NCBI GenBank assembly: GCA_022414725.1
Contig: CM039467.1
Span: 12,716,948 to 12,780,947, forward strand
Direction of reading: 5' to 3'
Origin: Microglena sp. YARC
Lineage: Eukaryota; Chlorophyta; Chlorophyceae; Chlamydomonadales; Chlamydomonadaceae
Length of the DNA stretch: 64,000 bases
A program made the translations under genes and the position numbers. How positions within the stretch are numbered: the first letter of the stretch is position 1; the number at the start of each line of letters is the position of its first letter. Below the pieces are notes generated by a model. It ran no database searches, had not been told where the DNA came from, and was given only the letters and a program-made list of their open reading frames with translations. Below are positions 1 through 9,206 of the stretch, piece after piece.

Positions 1-1
1 T

Positions 2-130
2 GCATTGCGTAATGATCGCGACGTATATGTGCCGTATGGTAGTCACCCGTCCACCCACAATGAGTACACCCCCTTGACAGTTCGAGCCATGATCGCATCG
101 CTGAAAGTAGTGGAAAAAAGACTTATTTGA
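2..130 (+). CDS. C-terminal end of an unidentified protein (partial)
   Basis: An open frame enters from the left edge and runs 42 codons to a TGA at 128-130. It contains no low-complexity sequence and has a mixed, protein-like composition (ends ..VVEKRLI). The start lies outside the window. I do not recognise the family, and the fragment is too short to assign a role. Confidence 0.45.
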   Translation, partial: ALRNDRDVYVPYGSHPSTHNEYTPLTVRAMIASLKVVEKRLI

Positions 131-422
131 AAGATTTAATTGTTTTACAAATGTACAGAGACAAAGCAATAGTGCCGAATGTCAAGCCTAAGAGGTAGAA
201 GCAGCAGCAGTAAAGGAAGCTTTTGCATGTACGATTCACAGGGGGAGTATATTTGCAACCGCGCCCCACGTCAGGAGATGTACGATCCTCGCAAGGACAG
301 TGGGCTATTGTACAACCTCCCTTGTGTTTCTGGGCAACCCACATATGGTGGTCCTATGCAGAGTCATTGCTACAACCAGATCTAGGGGCAGCATGGTCAG
401 AAGGGTAATTTTGGGGAGATGT
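131..422. other. Stretch without a supported gene
   Basis: Several short overlapping frames exist on both strands but none has a convincing start, composition or family resemblance. The interval lies between the end of the partial left-edge gene and the 3' end of the convergent TBP-like gene, so it probably holds both 3' ends. Confidence 0.4.
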
Positions 423-2209
423 TCACCATCCGCGCTTCTCAGTGGTGCAAGCAGATGGAAGAGCCTCATTCTTATTCTTCTTAATCCTATTTCCTATTAG
501 GTTGTTGTCTCGGATGAAATCCACGGTCGCCTTTGCAAAGTACACGACAGCTTTCATATTCTTGCCATTCACGTTCACGCATCCGGTACTGAAAACGATC
601 GCCTTCGACTCGTAGATGTTGTCGTCGTCTTCTGAGAACATCGCTTCGCCCGACATGATCAGGCCGGCGTACTTCCCACTGTTCGAGAAGTCCAGCCTCA
701 CACGTAAGGACGTGCCTATCGTAAGCACCACGTCGGGGTTGAAGCGGCAGCCGAACGCACATTCCGGACAAGTCTTGGTGTTGATACACATTGATAGCCT
801 CGGAAGGTAAGCTTTGCAAGCATAGGAAGCTTCATCTTCAACGACGTGTGGATGTTGCCAATCTTCACTTCACTGATCTTGACAATCTTCTTGTCTTGGT
901 TGGCATCCTCTACTAAGTACTTGGAAATCCCCCAAATGTAGTACATCACAGCAATGCACTCATCTGCGCTGCACAGTCCGGTCACGTGCATCACGCCGGT
1001 AGAGAACATCTTGATACTCCATGTCAACTTCTTGAACTTCTTTGCTTCCTTCTTACTGGAAGTCTTCTTCATAGAGGGGGATGAGGGTGGCAAGAAGAAA
1101 GGTGGTGGCTTCTTGATAGTCATCTGGTAACCCTCGTTGAACTTCTTGTCACTAAACGTAGGGACTGAACCGAGCATGTCCATGGTGAACTTGTCGAACC
1201 CCTTTCCATCCGACGCTTCAAAAGCAAACTTTTTCGAAAGATGGACCATCATGACGATGTTCCCAATCTGCTGCCCGATTTTCTTGGCATTAGGGAGAAC
1301 TTCGTCATACTCCTCCTTGAAATTCGTAATGTATTCCACAGCATCCGCCTCCATCCACTCAGTCGAAGGCACGATGTTGTCACGCGTGTTCGTGAAGAAG
1401 TTGCACCGCGGATGAAGAACATCGGTATACGAAGAACATTGCTCATCAACATCGGTGCCATGCGCCTCAGCAAGAACTGCCTCTGACATAATAGCCTGAA
1501 AAGGCTTCTCAGGACTCGCCACAGCAGGACTCGCCACAGCAGGACTCGCCACAGTTGGATTCGCCACAGCAGGACTCCACGCAGCAAGACTCCACGCCAC
1601 AGTGGGACTCGCCACAGCAGGATTCGCCACAGCAGGATTCGCCACAGCGGGACTCGCCACAGCAGGACTCCACGCCTCAGCAAGACTCGCCACAGCAGGA
1701 ATCGCCACAGCAGGATTCGCCACAGCAGGACTCCACGCCTCAGTAGGACTCCTCGCCTCAGTAGGACTCCTCGCCACAGCAGGACTCGCCACAGCAGGAC
1801 TCGCCACAGCAGGACTCGCCTCAGCAGGACTCCACGCCTCAGTAGGACTCCTCGCCACAGCAGGACTCCACGCCTCAGTAGGACTCCTCGCCACAGCAGG
1901 ACTCGCCACAGCAGGACTCGCCACAGCAGGACTCGCCACTTCAACATGATTGGTGGTACGCGTTGTGCCAGTAGCAGCGTGAAGTTTCTGCAGTGTCGTT
2001 ACATATTTCTGGGCCTTCTTCTTACTCGACGACGACGACGACGCCGACGATGACGAAGGGGCGTTAGAGGAATGCTTTGGATACTGATGATGCTGTTTCG
2101 CGCCAAACTTGAACTTCTTGTACGGCTGTTGTTGGTGCTGCGACTGGAGTTGATTTTGACGCTCGTTAATGCGATCCTGAAGTACTTGCAGTTTAGAAAC
2201 CGGATTCAT
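423..2209 (-). CDS. TBP-like (TATA-binding-fold) protein 1, frameshifted
   Basis: Two copies of a TBP-like lobe motif are visible: KMFSTGVMHVTGL in the first half and IVFSTGCVNVNGK near the C-terminus, matching the F-x-S-G-x-x-x-x-x-G pattern of TFIID TBP lobes. Nucleocytoviricota viruses commonly carry divergent TBP-like proteins used in viral transcription initiation. The N-terminus is low complexity: Gln/His-rich, then a Ser run, a Lys patch and about 140 residues of Ala/Ser/Pro repeats. The ATG at 2209 is preferred over an upstream GTG. The frame changes near position 800, where the second lobe continues in another frame; no homopolymer is present there. It is divergent from a second TBP-like gene. 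Confidence 0.6.
1505..1945. repeat. Tandem 15-bp repeat (GACTCGCCACAGCAG type)
   Basis: About 28 degenerate copies of a 15-bp unit lie inside the TBP-like gene and encode Pro-Ala-Val-Ala-Ser type pentapeptides on the minus strand. Variants carrying CCACGCCTCAG or CCTCGCC alternate, so the array has duplicated in blocks. All reading frames stay open through it, which creates spurious frames on both strands. Confidence 0.85.
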
Positions 2210-2278
2210 GTTCGTAGTCACAAAACAAGCATAAACAAATCAGAATAATAAATGGTATAATGCGCTTCTGTGCGAAGC

Positions 2279-2288
2279 TTATATAAGG
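2279..2288 (+). promoter_or_regulatory. TATA-box-like sequence in a divergent intergenic region
   Basis: TTATATAAGG lies in the gap between the two divergently oriented TBP-like genes, about 115 bases before the ATG at 2404. It is the only clear TATA-like word there. Assignment is by position and sequence only. Confidence 0.3.
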
Positions 2289-2403
2289 TTGCCCCCTCTT
2301 CTAGTTAGGGTAGGGTTTGCCCCCCGCCCCCCCCCTCCCCGCCCAACTCGGTGTGGAGAGAGAGAGAGAGACGCGGTTTACGTGTGTGTCCCACTATACT
2401 ACT

Positions 2404-3318
2404 ATGGCTACCTCCGCTACTATTGTAACCGCCCTTGCGGCTTGTGTGGTTCGACCAACGTCTTCTTGGCCACAAGTAGGAAGATCGAAGTCGATGCCTC
2501 CTACGTGCGAGCACCTTCGTGTTTCGACCATAACGGTGCAGGGATTGTTGGGCGAGGGACCACTGTCTGTGAATTTCAGCGCCTTGTTCGAGCACCTGCC
2601 TCTCGCCACGGAACCTGCTCATTTGGCATTCCAGATGATCAAGTACAAGGATTGCTTTGGAAGCTGTGTGCAAAGAGGCATTCACCCCAAGCGCCGCTCA
2701 CGTGTTAATGGAAAGAGTGGCGGTGGCAAGAAAGGGAAAGCTGAGGTGCTCCGCAACCATATCACTATCGTCCAGTGGCTTGTTGATCCCACCCTAGCAC
2801 GGTTGCACCACGTGTCCATCAAGGTGTTCACGAACGGGCGCGTGCACATCGCAGGACTTCGAGATCCCGCTCTGGGTCATGTCGTCATTTCTTCCATCGT
2901 TCATGCAATTAAGGAATGCTTGGCGGCAGAATCGATTGCCTCGCCTGTCAAATCCCTGTTCACTACGGAGGCTGAGATTGCGGCCCGCTTCTCCATCATC
3001 ATGATCAACAGCGATTTCAAGGTACCCTTCTTCATTAAATGCTCGCGTCTCTCGGAGGTAGCGAGGAGACATGTCGGCATGCGTTGCCATTACGAGCAGG
3101 ACAACAACGCGGGCGTCAAGATCGTGTATCACTGCGTTCCGTTGTGTGGAGCTCCCACCAAGGACATCACCATCATTGTTTGTCGCACAGGCAGCGTCAT
3201 CATCACCGGCGCGAATTCCATGGCCCACGTGCCGATCGCGCACCAGTTCATTCGTGACTTCCTCTTCGAGAACAGGTCCGAAGAGTTGAACATGGTCAAC
3301 ACCCCGGTTGTGGTGTAA
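2404..3318 (+). CDS. TBP-like protein 2
   Basis: Intact frame of 304 residues from the ATG at 2404; the upstream extension of the frame has no ATG. Two lobe motifs are visible, VFTNGRVHIAGL near the middle and VCRTGSVIITGA near the C-terminus, each followed by a helix-like segment as in TBP lobes. A basic Ser/Gly/Lys linker precedes the first lobe. The family is known in giant viruses as divergent TFIID/TBP-like proteins. The sequence differs strongly from the neighbouring TBP-like protein, so any duplication is old. It lies directly upstream of the primase gene on the same strand. Confidence 0.65.
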   Translation: MATSATIVTALAACVVRPTSSWPQVGRSKSMPPTCEHLRVSTITVQGLLGEGPLSVNFSALFEHLPLATEPAHLAFQMIKYKDCFGSCVQRGIHPKRRSRVNGKSGGGKKGKAEVLRNHITIVQWLVDPTLARLHHVSIKVFTNGRVHIAGLRDPALGHVVISSIVHAIKECLAAESIASPVKSLFTTEAEIAARFSIIMINSDFKVPFFIKCSRLSEVARRHVGMRCHYEQDNNAGVKIVYHCVPLCGAPTKDITIIVCRTGSVIITGANSMAHVPIAHQFIRDFLFENRSEELNMVNTPVVV

Positions 3319-3352
3319 AGAGAATCCGATTCGAATTGAACTGAACGGTTGG

Positions 3353-4767
3353 ATGGTGGATCGCAGTAGTATGTCATCATCATCCAAACGTCGCGGCCAT
3401 GCTTGGCACACGCTATCCGAATGGTTCGTGTTCGCAGACGTCTTCGCTGCGAGGGGTGGACCTTGTACACACACGTTGCTGACGGGCGGACGCTTGTTCA
3501 TCCCTCGCGCAAAGACCGACGCGTTCCTTGATCTTTACGCGTTGGTGGTTGTGGCCGGCAACAGTCCTTGGAAGGAGCTATTCTTCGTCGAACGCACCGG
3601 CCGCCTGGAGTACCGCATGTTCGCCGACCTCGACATCAAAACAGAAGAGTCGGGAACGGTCACTGACAACGAGGCCCTTTTGGAGCGCATGCTATCATGT
3701 ATAAGCACCGCATCTCCTCAGTGCCGCACGACCGCGTGTGTGCTGCGCCGCCTGGAGCGCCATGGCGGCAAGATGGGGTTCCACATCATATGGTCGGACC
3801 TTTATGTCGACGACAAGGAGGCCACACGCTTGGCCACTGAATGGATGCGCAATCTCATCCATCCGCGCAACAGAGACACCATAGACACGAGCGTGTCCGC
3901 AACGGTAGTCTGCGCATGCCATGGTCTGCCAAGGTCGCCCGAGAGAGGAAAGATGGAGATTCTACTTCTAGTAGTAATACTAGTAGTAGTGGTGGTGGTG
4001 GTGGTGGTGGTGGTGGTGGTGGTGGTGACGGTGGCGGTGGCGCAAAGGGGGGGATATACGTCCCATGGAGGCTCGTGGAGATTCGCGGCGACGGGACGCC
4101 TCCGATTGTCATTGACGAGTTCACCCCCCCCTCTGCTGGACCTGCAGAGTTTGAGTACGTGCGCAAGTGGCTGCGTCTCAGCGTGCTATACCCGCGTCGT
4201 TTTGACATCCGCACCCACCTCCAGTCTAGGACACAGATGATGATAAGCAAGCAGATGATGTCTGTCGAAAAGGAGGGTCGTCGTCCTAAAGCAGGACCGA
4301 CGACCGACGTGTTGTCTTGTTGTGGTGGCGACGACGCGGTGGCGGCGGCGAAGTACAACGCAGTTTTTGGAAGGTTTCTGACGAACCTCATGTATGATAA
4401 CAGTTCTTCTTGCCGGGGCGCCAGCTTGGATGTGGACGTGCGAGGCGTTGTTGTTTCTAGCAGCAACGACTGCATCTTGATAAAGACAGCATCGCATTTC
4501 TGTTTGCGTCTTCAGCGTTCTCATCGTAGCAACCATATGTACTTTGTGCTGCGTCGGCGGTCTCCATCGACCGTTTCGTGCGTGCAGCATTGTCACTCGT
4601 GTCGTGAGAACAACAACCGTGGTGGTGGTGGTGGCGTGAGTCTGGGTGAGGTTGGGGAGGACGATGTGTGCGACGCGGCTGCTTGGAGCTTCATTTGCAA
4701 GAGCGTCCCGAAGGTTCCACCTTCGTGTCTGTGCACGATGATGGAATCTTTGCGAATCCTTGTGTAA
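3353..4767 (+). CDS. AEP/UL52-type DNA primase, frameshifted
   Basis: The N-terminal part shows an archaeo-eukaryotic primase core: FADLDIK (acidic metal-binding motif) and GKMGFHIIW (basic/His motif). The C-terminal part has the UL52-like zinc-binding pattern, with FCLRLQRSHRSNHMYFVL followed by C-x3-H-C-x2-C. Primases of this type start DNA chains in viral replication. The N-terminal frame runs 3353 to about 3900 and the C-terminal frame continues one register away from about 3900 to 4767; the join falls between the DTSVS and NGSLRMPW segments. A long GGT run encoding poly-Gly follows at 3980-4030. Start alternatives are 3353 and 3371. One indel disrupts the gene as sequenced. Confidence 0.7.
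3981..4027. repeat. GGT trinucleotide run
   Basis: Uninterrupted GGT repeats following an AGT run encode a poly-Gly linker in the primase C-terminal frame. Read in another frame it gives poly-Val, which explains the long spurious overlap there. Confidence 0.85.
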
Positions 4768-4822
4768 GTAGGGTTCGCGTTTCAAAAAAAATGTTGTAAA
4801 ACTTCACAACAACAACAACAAC

Positions 4823-5572
4823 ATGGCAGCTGCTGCATTCTCGATTCGCGAGGCCGTGGTTGAAGATAACTTTTTTTTTTGTGCGAACCAGTCCGACATC
4901 ATCATGGCTGCCAGCGACTCCTCTAGACGCATCCTCATGGGCAACTGGTCGAACCATCTTCCGACCATCGAGCTGTACTCGAACGTGGCCAACATTAACG
5001 GCAACGTTCTCGCGACGCACATGAGCACGAACACCATCAATTGCACATCCTTCGACATCTACATGCCGTCCGCCAGCGGCGTTGGGGAGTACTCCAACTA
5101 CACCATGCCTGGTACGATCGCGGACGCTTACTGGGCCAGCAACGTGCTCAGTGGAACCTCCACCGTTTCGTCCATTCATCTATTGTCCAATGTCACCGTG
5201 GGTGCCGACTGGGAGACATGGGATCCTGTGTACCCCGTGCATGTCGAGTCACAGGTCAACGGCATTTCTATTTTCGCGCGATACGAGCTCGCGCAAGTCT
5301 CCGACATGCGCGTCAAGACCAACATCCAGGTGATCGGGGAAGCGTTGGAGAGGGTCATGTGCATCTCCGGGTATACGTTCGACCGTACGGACGACGTGAC
5401 GACCAATATTCGCCAGTGCGGACTGATTGCGCAGGAACTTCAGACGGTGCTCCCTGAGGCCGTGCATGAGCACCCTGCGACGGGAATGCTCACGGTCGCT
5501 TACGGTAACGTCGTGTCCATCCTAGTGAACGCCATTAAGGAATTGAGTGCCAAGGTGGACGCGTTGGGATGA
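4823..5572 (+). CDS. Protein with C-terminal S74 intramolecular chaperone domain
   Basis: The 249-residue product ends in an endosialidase-type intramolecular chaperone (peptidase S74). The conserved SDMRVKTNI motif is present, with the candidate self-cleavage serine at residue 160, followed by GYTFDR, CGLIAQELQTVLPEAV and a terminal helix. In this family the C-terminal domain trimerises the upstream fibre and then cleaves itself off. The first 160 residues are Ser/Thr/Asn-rich and beta-like, consistent with a short virion fibre. The start at 4823 follows a CAACAACA leader. The frame is intact and ends in TGA. Confidence 0.75.
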   Translation: MAAAAFSIREAVVEDNFFFCANQSDIIMAASDSSRRILMGNWSNHLPTIELYSNVANINGNVLATHMSTNTINCTSFDIYMPSASGVGEYSNYTMPGTIADAYWASNVLSGTSTVSSIHLLSNVTVGADWETWDPVYPVHVESQVNGISIFARYELAQVSDMRVKTNIQVIGEALERVMCISGYTFDRTDDVTTNIRQCGLIAQELQTVLPEAVHEHPATGMLTVAYGNVVSILVNAIKELSAKVDALG

Positions 5573-5605
5573 GATGCTTATGAAAGTTGCGTCACTCACG
5601 CGGGA

Positions 5606-5675
5606 TCTCAAACGGTTTCAGGGGATATCATTCAAATTATAAAGGGTGTGTCCCATAATTATTTGAGAACAACTG
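5606..5675. repeat. Solo terminal repeat of a TA-flanked element (family 1)
   Basis: The 3' side reads TCCCATAATTATTTGAGAAC followed by AACTG and a TA, the same as the right end of the small element at 28293-28440, and even the preceding GTTTCAGGGGATA block is shared. No matching left end is visible upstream. It lies just upstream of the DUF5832 gene at 5735, so it may also act as a promoter. Confidence 0.6.
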
Positions 5676-5734
5676 TATAAAGAAATGGGGTGTATGGTTG
5701 GTTAGGTCTCAGATTCTGTAATAAAAGGTAAAAC

Positions 5735-6766
5735 ATGCCTCCTCGCAACCGCCGCACTAATAATAAAAAAGTAGTAGTTAGCTCCACCAGGGAGCAAAAT
5801 GTTGACAAACCGAAACCCGAGCTGATGAATGTTGTAAAGGACGACACAGGGGGGGGGGGGGGGGGGGGGGTGTCAACTAAGGAGAAGGACTATTTGGAAC
5901 AGGACGAGGTCATTCGCGGTCAGCGATTCGCTTGCATATCGATTGTTTCTCCGGAGGATGTGTTGGTGCAGAAGGAGACGTTCGTCCTCAACCGCTTTTT
6001 GAGCGACTTGGGCAAAGACGTGGATATCATGTTGACAAACATCACGACCCTCGGTGGTGGTGGGGCTCAACAAGATTCTATCGAGGAGAGCGTCAGCTTG
6101 ATCCGTGAGCGCTATGCATACTTGTGGTCCGACGGAAGTATGCAGGAAGAGTTGAATGCGTACCGTGTATCTCGCGAGTCCATCCTTGACCAGGAGTTTA
6201 GGGAGGCGACGGGTGACGTATCGAAGACGAGTATCCGTGGTTTCAAGATCCGGGGTGTGTACGGAAGTCTTGACGAGGCGAAGAACCGAGCCAAGGTCAT
6301 AAGCCGCATCGACAACAAGTTCAACGTGTACATCGCCGAGGTCGGGTGCTGGTGCCCGTGGAGCCCGAACCCCGACGATATCACCGACTGCGAGTATTCC
6401 GAAACCCAACTGAACACGCTGATGAAGAACTACTACAAGCAGCAGGAGACACGTAACGAGATGTACGATGCAAGGAAATCGGGACTGATGGAACGCATCT
6501 AGGACCAACGCGATACCTGGCTCGAGAAACAAACCGAGTCGAAAACAGAAGAAAACTCAACTGCAACACCTGATGATGCAGATGCTGATGCAGATGCTGA
6601 TGCTGATGCAGATGCTGATGCTGATGCTGATGCTGATGCTGATGCTGATGCTGATGCTGATGCTGATGCTGATGCTGATGCAGATGCTGATGCTGATGCT
6701 GATGCTGATGCAGATGCAGATGCTGGCGGAGGAGGAGGAGGAGGAGCACCTGATGCTGATTCTTAA
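5735..6766 (+). CDS. DUF5832-family protein with in-frame TAG before an acidic tail
   Basis: Residues about 45-250 match a conserved giant-virus family (DUF5832): RFACISIVSPEDV, then GFKIRGVYGSLDEAKNRAK, then VYIAEVGCWCPWSPNPDD and LNTLMKNYY. Its members occur widely in mimivirus-like and algal viruses; the function is unknown. The frame stops at TAG 6500-6502, but the same frame continues for 87 codons with a charged segment (DQRDTWLEKQTESKTEEN), a long Asp-Ala repeat and a Gly run to TAA at 6764. The TAG therefore looks like a nonsense change or a read-through site. A run of 22 G at 5849-5870 encodes poly-Gly near the N-terminus. Confidence 0.75.
5849..5870. repeat. Poly-G run of 22
   Basis: Twenty-two consecutive G lie near the start of the DUF5832 gene and encode seven Gly codons in frame. 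A length change by one or two bases would shift everything downstream. Confidence 0.9.
6572..6722. repeat. GATGCT/GATGCA hexanucleotide array
   Basis: About 25 copies of a 6-bp unit encode alternating Asp-Ala in the frame that follows the DUF5832 stop codon. The same array reads as Leu-Met on this strand in another frame and His-Gln on the other strand; those readings are artefacts. Confidence 0.85.
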
Positions 6767-6843
6767 TTACACTCGACGGGGGGGACACTGGGTGGTTTCT
6801 CAAAGAAAATGACTGTCTAAGGAAGGATGTTGCATGATCTGAA

Positions 6844-6998
6844 GTTACTGTCGAGCTAGTCAATAATGTTACACTTATTTTATTGCGTTTGTTTTTAATG
6901 TAATGGGTGGAAATGTACCTGCCATATTTATTCACTTATTTTGGGTTTAAGTCAGTTTTGCTACAGGTTAGCCAAACAACAGTTGCAAGGCTTACGTT
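6844..6998 (+). mobile_element. Left-end fragment of the Fanzor/TnpB-like small element
   Basis: The sequence from GTTACTGTCGAGCTAGTCAA to about 6998 matches the left end of the element at 44093-44580 almost base for base, including the GTCAATAATGTTACAC terminal repeat and the TTTGCTACAGGTTAGCC segment. The coding part and right end are absent here. Confidence 0.7.
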
Positions 6999-7100
6999 CG
7001 ACATTGTGAGGCGGCTCAGGTGAAACATTAATGCTTTCGTATTCGATTCGACCACGGACATTTTTTTGTCTGGTATGAGTGTAACAACGATTCCAAAAAA

Positions 7101-8393
7101 ATGTCGTCGAATCCTGAATCTGACATTCAGAATCTCGTTTTTTTCTACCAGTGGTTGCTAGCCCTGGTCCGGTACGATGACCTGAACATGCTCGTGACAT
7201 CTGCGAACATGCGTCACGCCCCATTGTTCGCGATCACGTCTTTCACAGAGCTCCGCACGTGCCTCGAGAGGGCCGCAAGCTACGTGGAGAACCCCCCCCT
7301 CCCACCCCCCCCCGCAGCAGGCCAGGTTGGCGCAGGAGGCCAGGTTGGCGGAAGTACTTCTTCTGATAAGAAGAAAAAGGATAGTAGTAGCAGTAAGAGT
7401 AGTAGTATTACTAAGAAGTCTGATAAGAATAAGAAGGATTCTTCTTCTTCTTCTTCTAAAAAGTCGTCTGACAAGGATAAGGACACGTGCGACCTGATCT
7501 CCGTTTCTTACAAGGGGCAGACCGATAGTGTGGATGCTTACCGCAAATTGTCCCATGTCATTCCTTGGTACGAGTACTGCCTGTATGTGTTCCGTTACGA
7601 ACGCATGCTTAGCGAGTGTCGTTCGCGGGGGGTGAAAATCGGCGCTCCTAGTCTGGACATTTTGACGATCGACAAGGCGATCGTCGTGTTCAACAAGATT
7701 AAGACGAACCTTTCTACGCTCTACACGGAGCGCTACACGCTAGCTACAAAAATCAACTTTGCATCTCTGGGCGTCAACGAGTCCAACGGCGAAAGGTCAT
7801 TCGCCATGGCGGCTGTACCCGGCTTCTTCATTATTTCTAACCCGTCTCCCATGTTTGTAAAGATTGAGGTGAGCAACGAGCCCACCTTCCGCAAGGCCTT
7901 CTTTGAACGATCACTAGAGTACGCTCAACGCATCCCCTTGGACCGCTTCCTCATACTCTACAACGGTTACTTCTCATCCACCCTGTACACCACCATCGCC
8001 CAAAACATGGACGCGTTCCACCGTGTCCTTGATACAGAGACCGGTAACGTCAAGTTCACGCGGTTGACGTACTCGCTCGAGACGGACATGTTTGTCCTCT
8101 CAAATGCGAACGACTTCTCCATCAACTTCAGGATCACTTCCGAACAAAGCGGAGTTCCGATGCCCCAAATTGTCGGCGTGAACACATCGTACCAAAACTA
8201 TAACATCGAAAACATCAACAACAAAGGAGGAGACAACATCAGCAGCAGCAGCAAGAGTGACTCGACGACGACGGTCGTCACATTATTCGAAGATGCTGCA
8301 GTTGACACCTCCAAACTCATATCATCTTGGGTCGAGACAGACGCGATGAAGCTCTGGTTCAATCACTCTGTGATCGGCAACAAGGCTTTGTAG
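7101..8393 (+). CDS. Conserved-looking hypothetical protein
   Basis: Intact 430-residue frame from an ATG preceded by an A-run. Residues 1-60 look folded; residues about 62-125 are low complexity (poly-Pro, Gly, then Ser/Lys blocks); residues 130-360 look globular with many aromatic residues; the tail is Asn/Ser-rich. No membrane segment, no signal peptide and no motif I can name. It sits between DUF5832 and the DnaJ-like gene. A virion component is possible from its neighbours only. Confidence 0.6.
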   Translation: MSSNPESDIQNLVFFYQWLLALVRYDDLNMLVTSANMRHAPLFAITSFTELRTCLERAASYVENPPLPPPPAAGQVGAGGQVGGSTSSDKKKKDSSSSKSSSITKKSDKNKKDSSSSSSKKSSDKDKDTCDLISVSYKGQTDSVDAYRKLSHVIPWYEYCLYVFRYERMLSECRSRGVKIGAPSLDILTIDKAIVVFNKIKTNLSTLYTERYTLATKINFASLGVNESNGERSFAMAAVPGFFIISNPSPMFVKIEVSNEPTFRKAFFERSLEYAQRIPLDRFLILYNGYFSSTLYTTIAQNMDAFHRVLDTETGNVKFTRLTYSLETDMFVLSNANDFSINFRITSEQSGVPMPQIVGVNTSYQNYNIENINNKGGDNISSSSKSDSTTTVVTLFEDAAVDTSKLISSWVETDAMKLWFNHSVIGNKAL

Positions 8394-8442
8394 TTGTGTT
8401 CAACATCATCACTCACATGCCACGACCTTGCCCGCGCATTTT

Positions 8443-9176
8443 TTACTGTTTTGTCGTCTGTAGTGTTGGAGGGCGACGATCAACCACTGTTGTAGCCTCG
8501 TCGTACGATCTCCTGCGCACGATTTTGTCCAAGAGCGCATCCCGCTCCTCCCGGGTGCTTGGAAGACAGAACTTGAAAAACACATACAGCGTTCCCATGC
8601 CCCGCATCCCACCGCCCTTCATGGCGTGCACCTTCTGCCCCCCCTCGTACTCGACGAATATTGGCCGGGTGTCCTGCAGCCCGGACGGGTGCGGCAACGC
8701 GAACGAGCGTCCGTAAAAGTAGTCCACAATGCTTACGTATAGAGTCGCGTGCAGGTCGTTCGGGAAGCCGATTGTGTCCATCCGGTATATGGGATCGTCC
8801 AACACGCGCACGTGCACGTACATGTTTCCGGAAATGACAACGCCGTTCGTCCAGAGTTCGTGGCCGCGCCCGTACAACCGAACGGGTTCGCGCGTCGGTT
8901 TAGTGAAATACTCTGGCTGGAGAGCGCCTAGATCGATCACTGAGATCGGGTCTCCTCCATCCCACCGCCGGTCTTCTTCGACGAAGACCCCCCCCCCTCG
9001 TGGCATATGACGCATATGCGCGGCACCCAATCATCATCAACAAGACTCTTTTTTGCCCCCCGGTATATTTCGGCAACGGAAACATCCAGCGTGCACTCGG
9101 CACGCAAAAAAGTGTCCACGACTTCGTTGAAAAAGTATGTAAGAACACCGATGTTGCTTAAAGGAATGTTGGACAT
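8443..9176 (-). CDS. DnaJ C-terminal-domain-like protein, frameshifted at a poly-C run
   Basis: The N-terminal piece (from ATG 9176) has CTLDVSVAEIYRGAKKSL, the start of an Hsp40 substrate-binding domain, and a CVICHEGG piece. The C-terminal piece, in another frame, continues with YGRGHELWTNGVVISGNMYV and a second barrel ending GGGMRGMGTLYVFFKFCLP, like the last part of DnaJ proteins. No J domain is visible, so it is a truncated co-chaperone. The two frames meet at the poly-C run near 8988-8997, a likely indel site. It is divergent from PCNA with only 30 bases between the starts. Confidence 0.6.
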
Positions 9177-9206
9177 TTCACGCTTATAATATCATCGCCA
9201 TATCAA

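Noticed and set aside
1249..1949. Long frames on both strands through the 15-bp repeat
   Set aside because: The repeat has no stop in any register, so Leu/Arg- and Gln/Asp-rich frames arise automatically; only the minus frame joined to the TBP-like lobes is supported.
4804..5058. Minus-strand frames opposite the S74-domain gene
   Set aside because: No motif and no plausible start; the plus strand carries the SDMRVKTNI chaperone motif.
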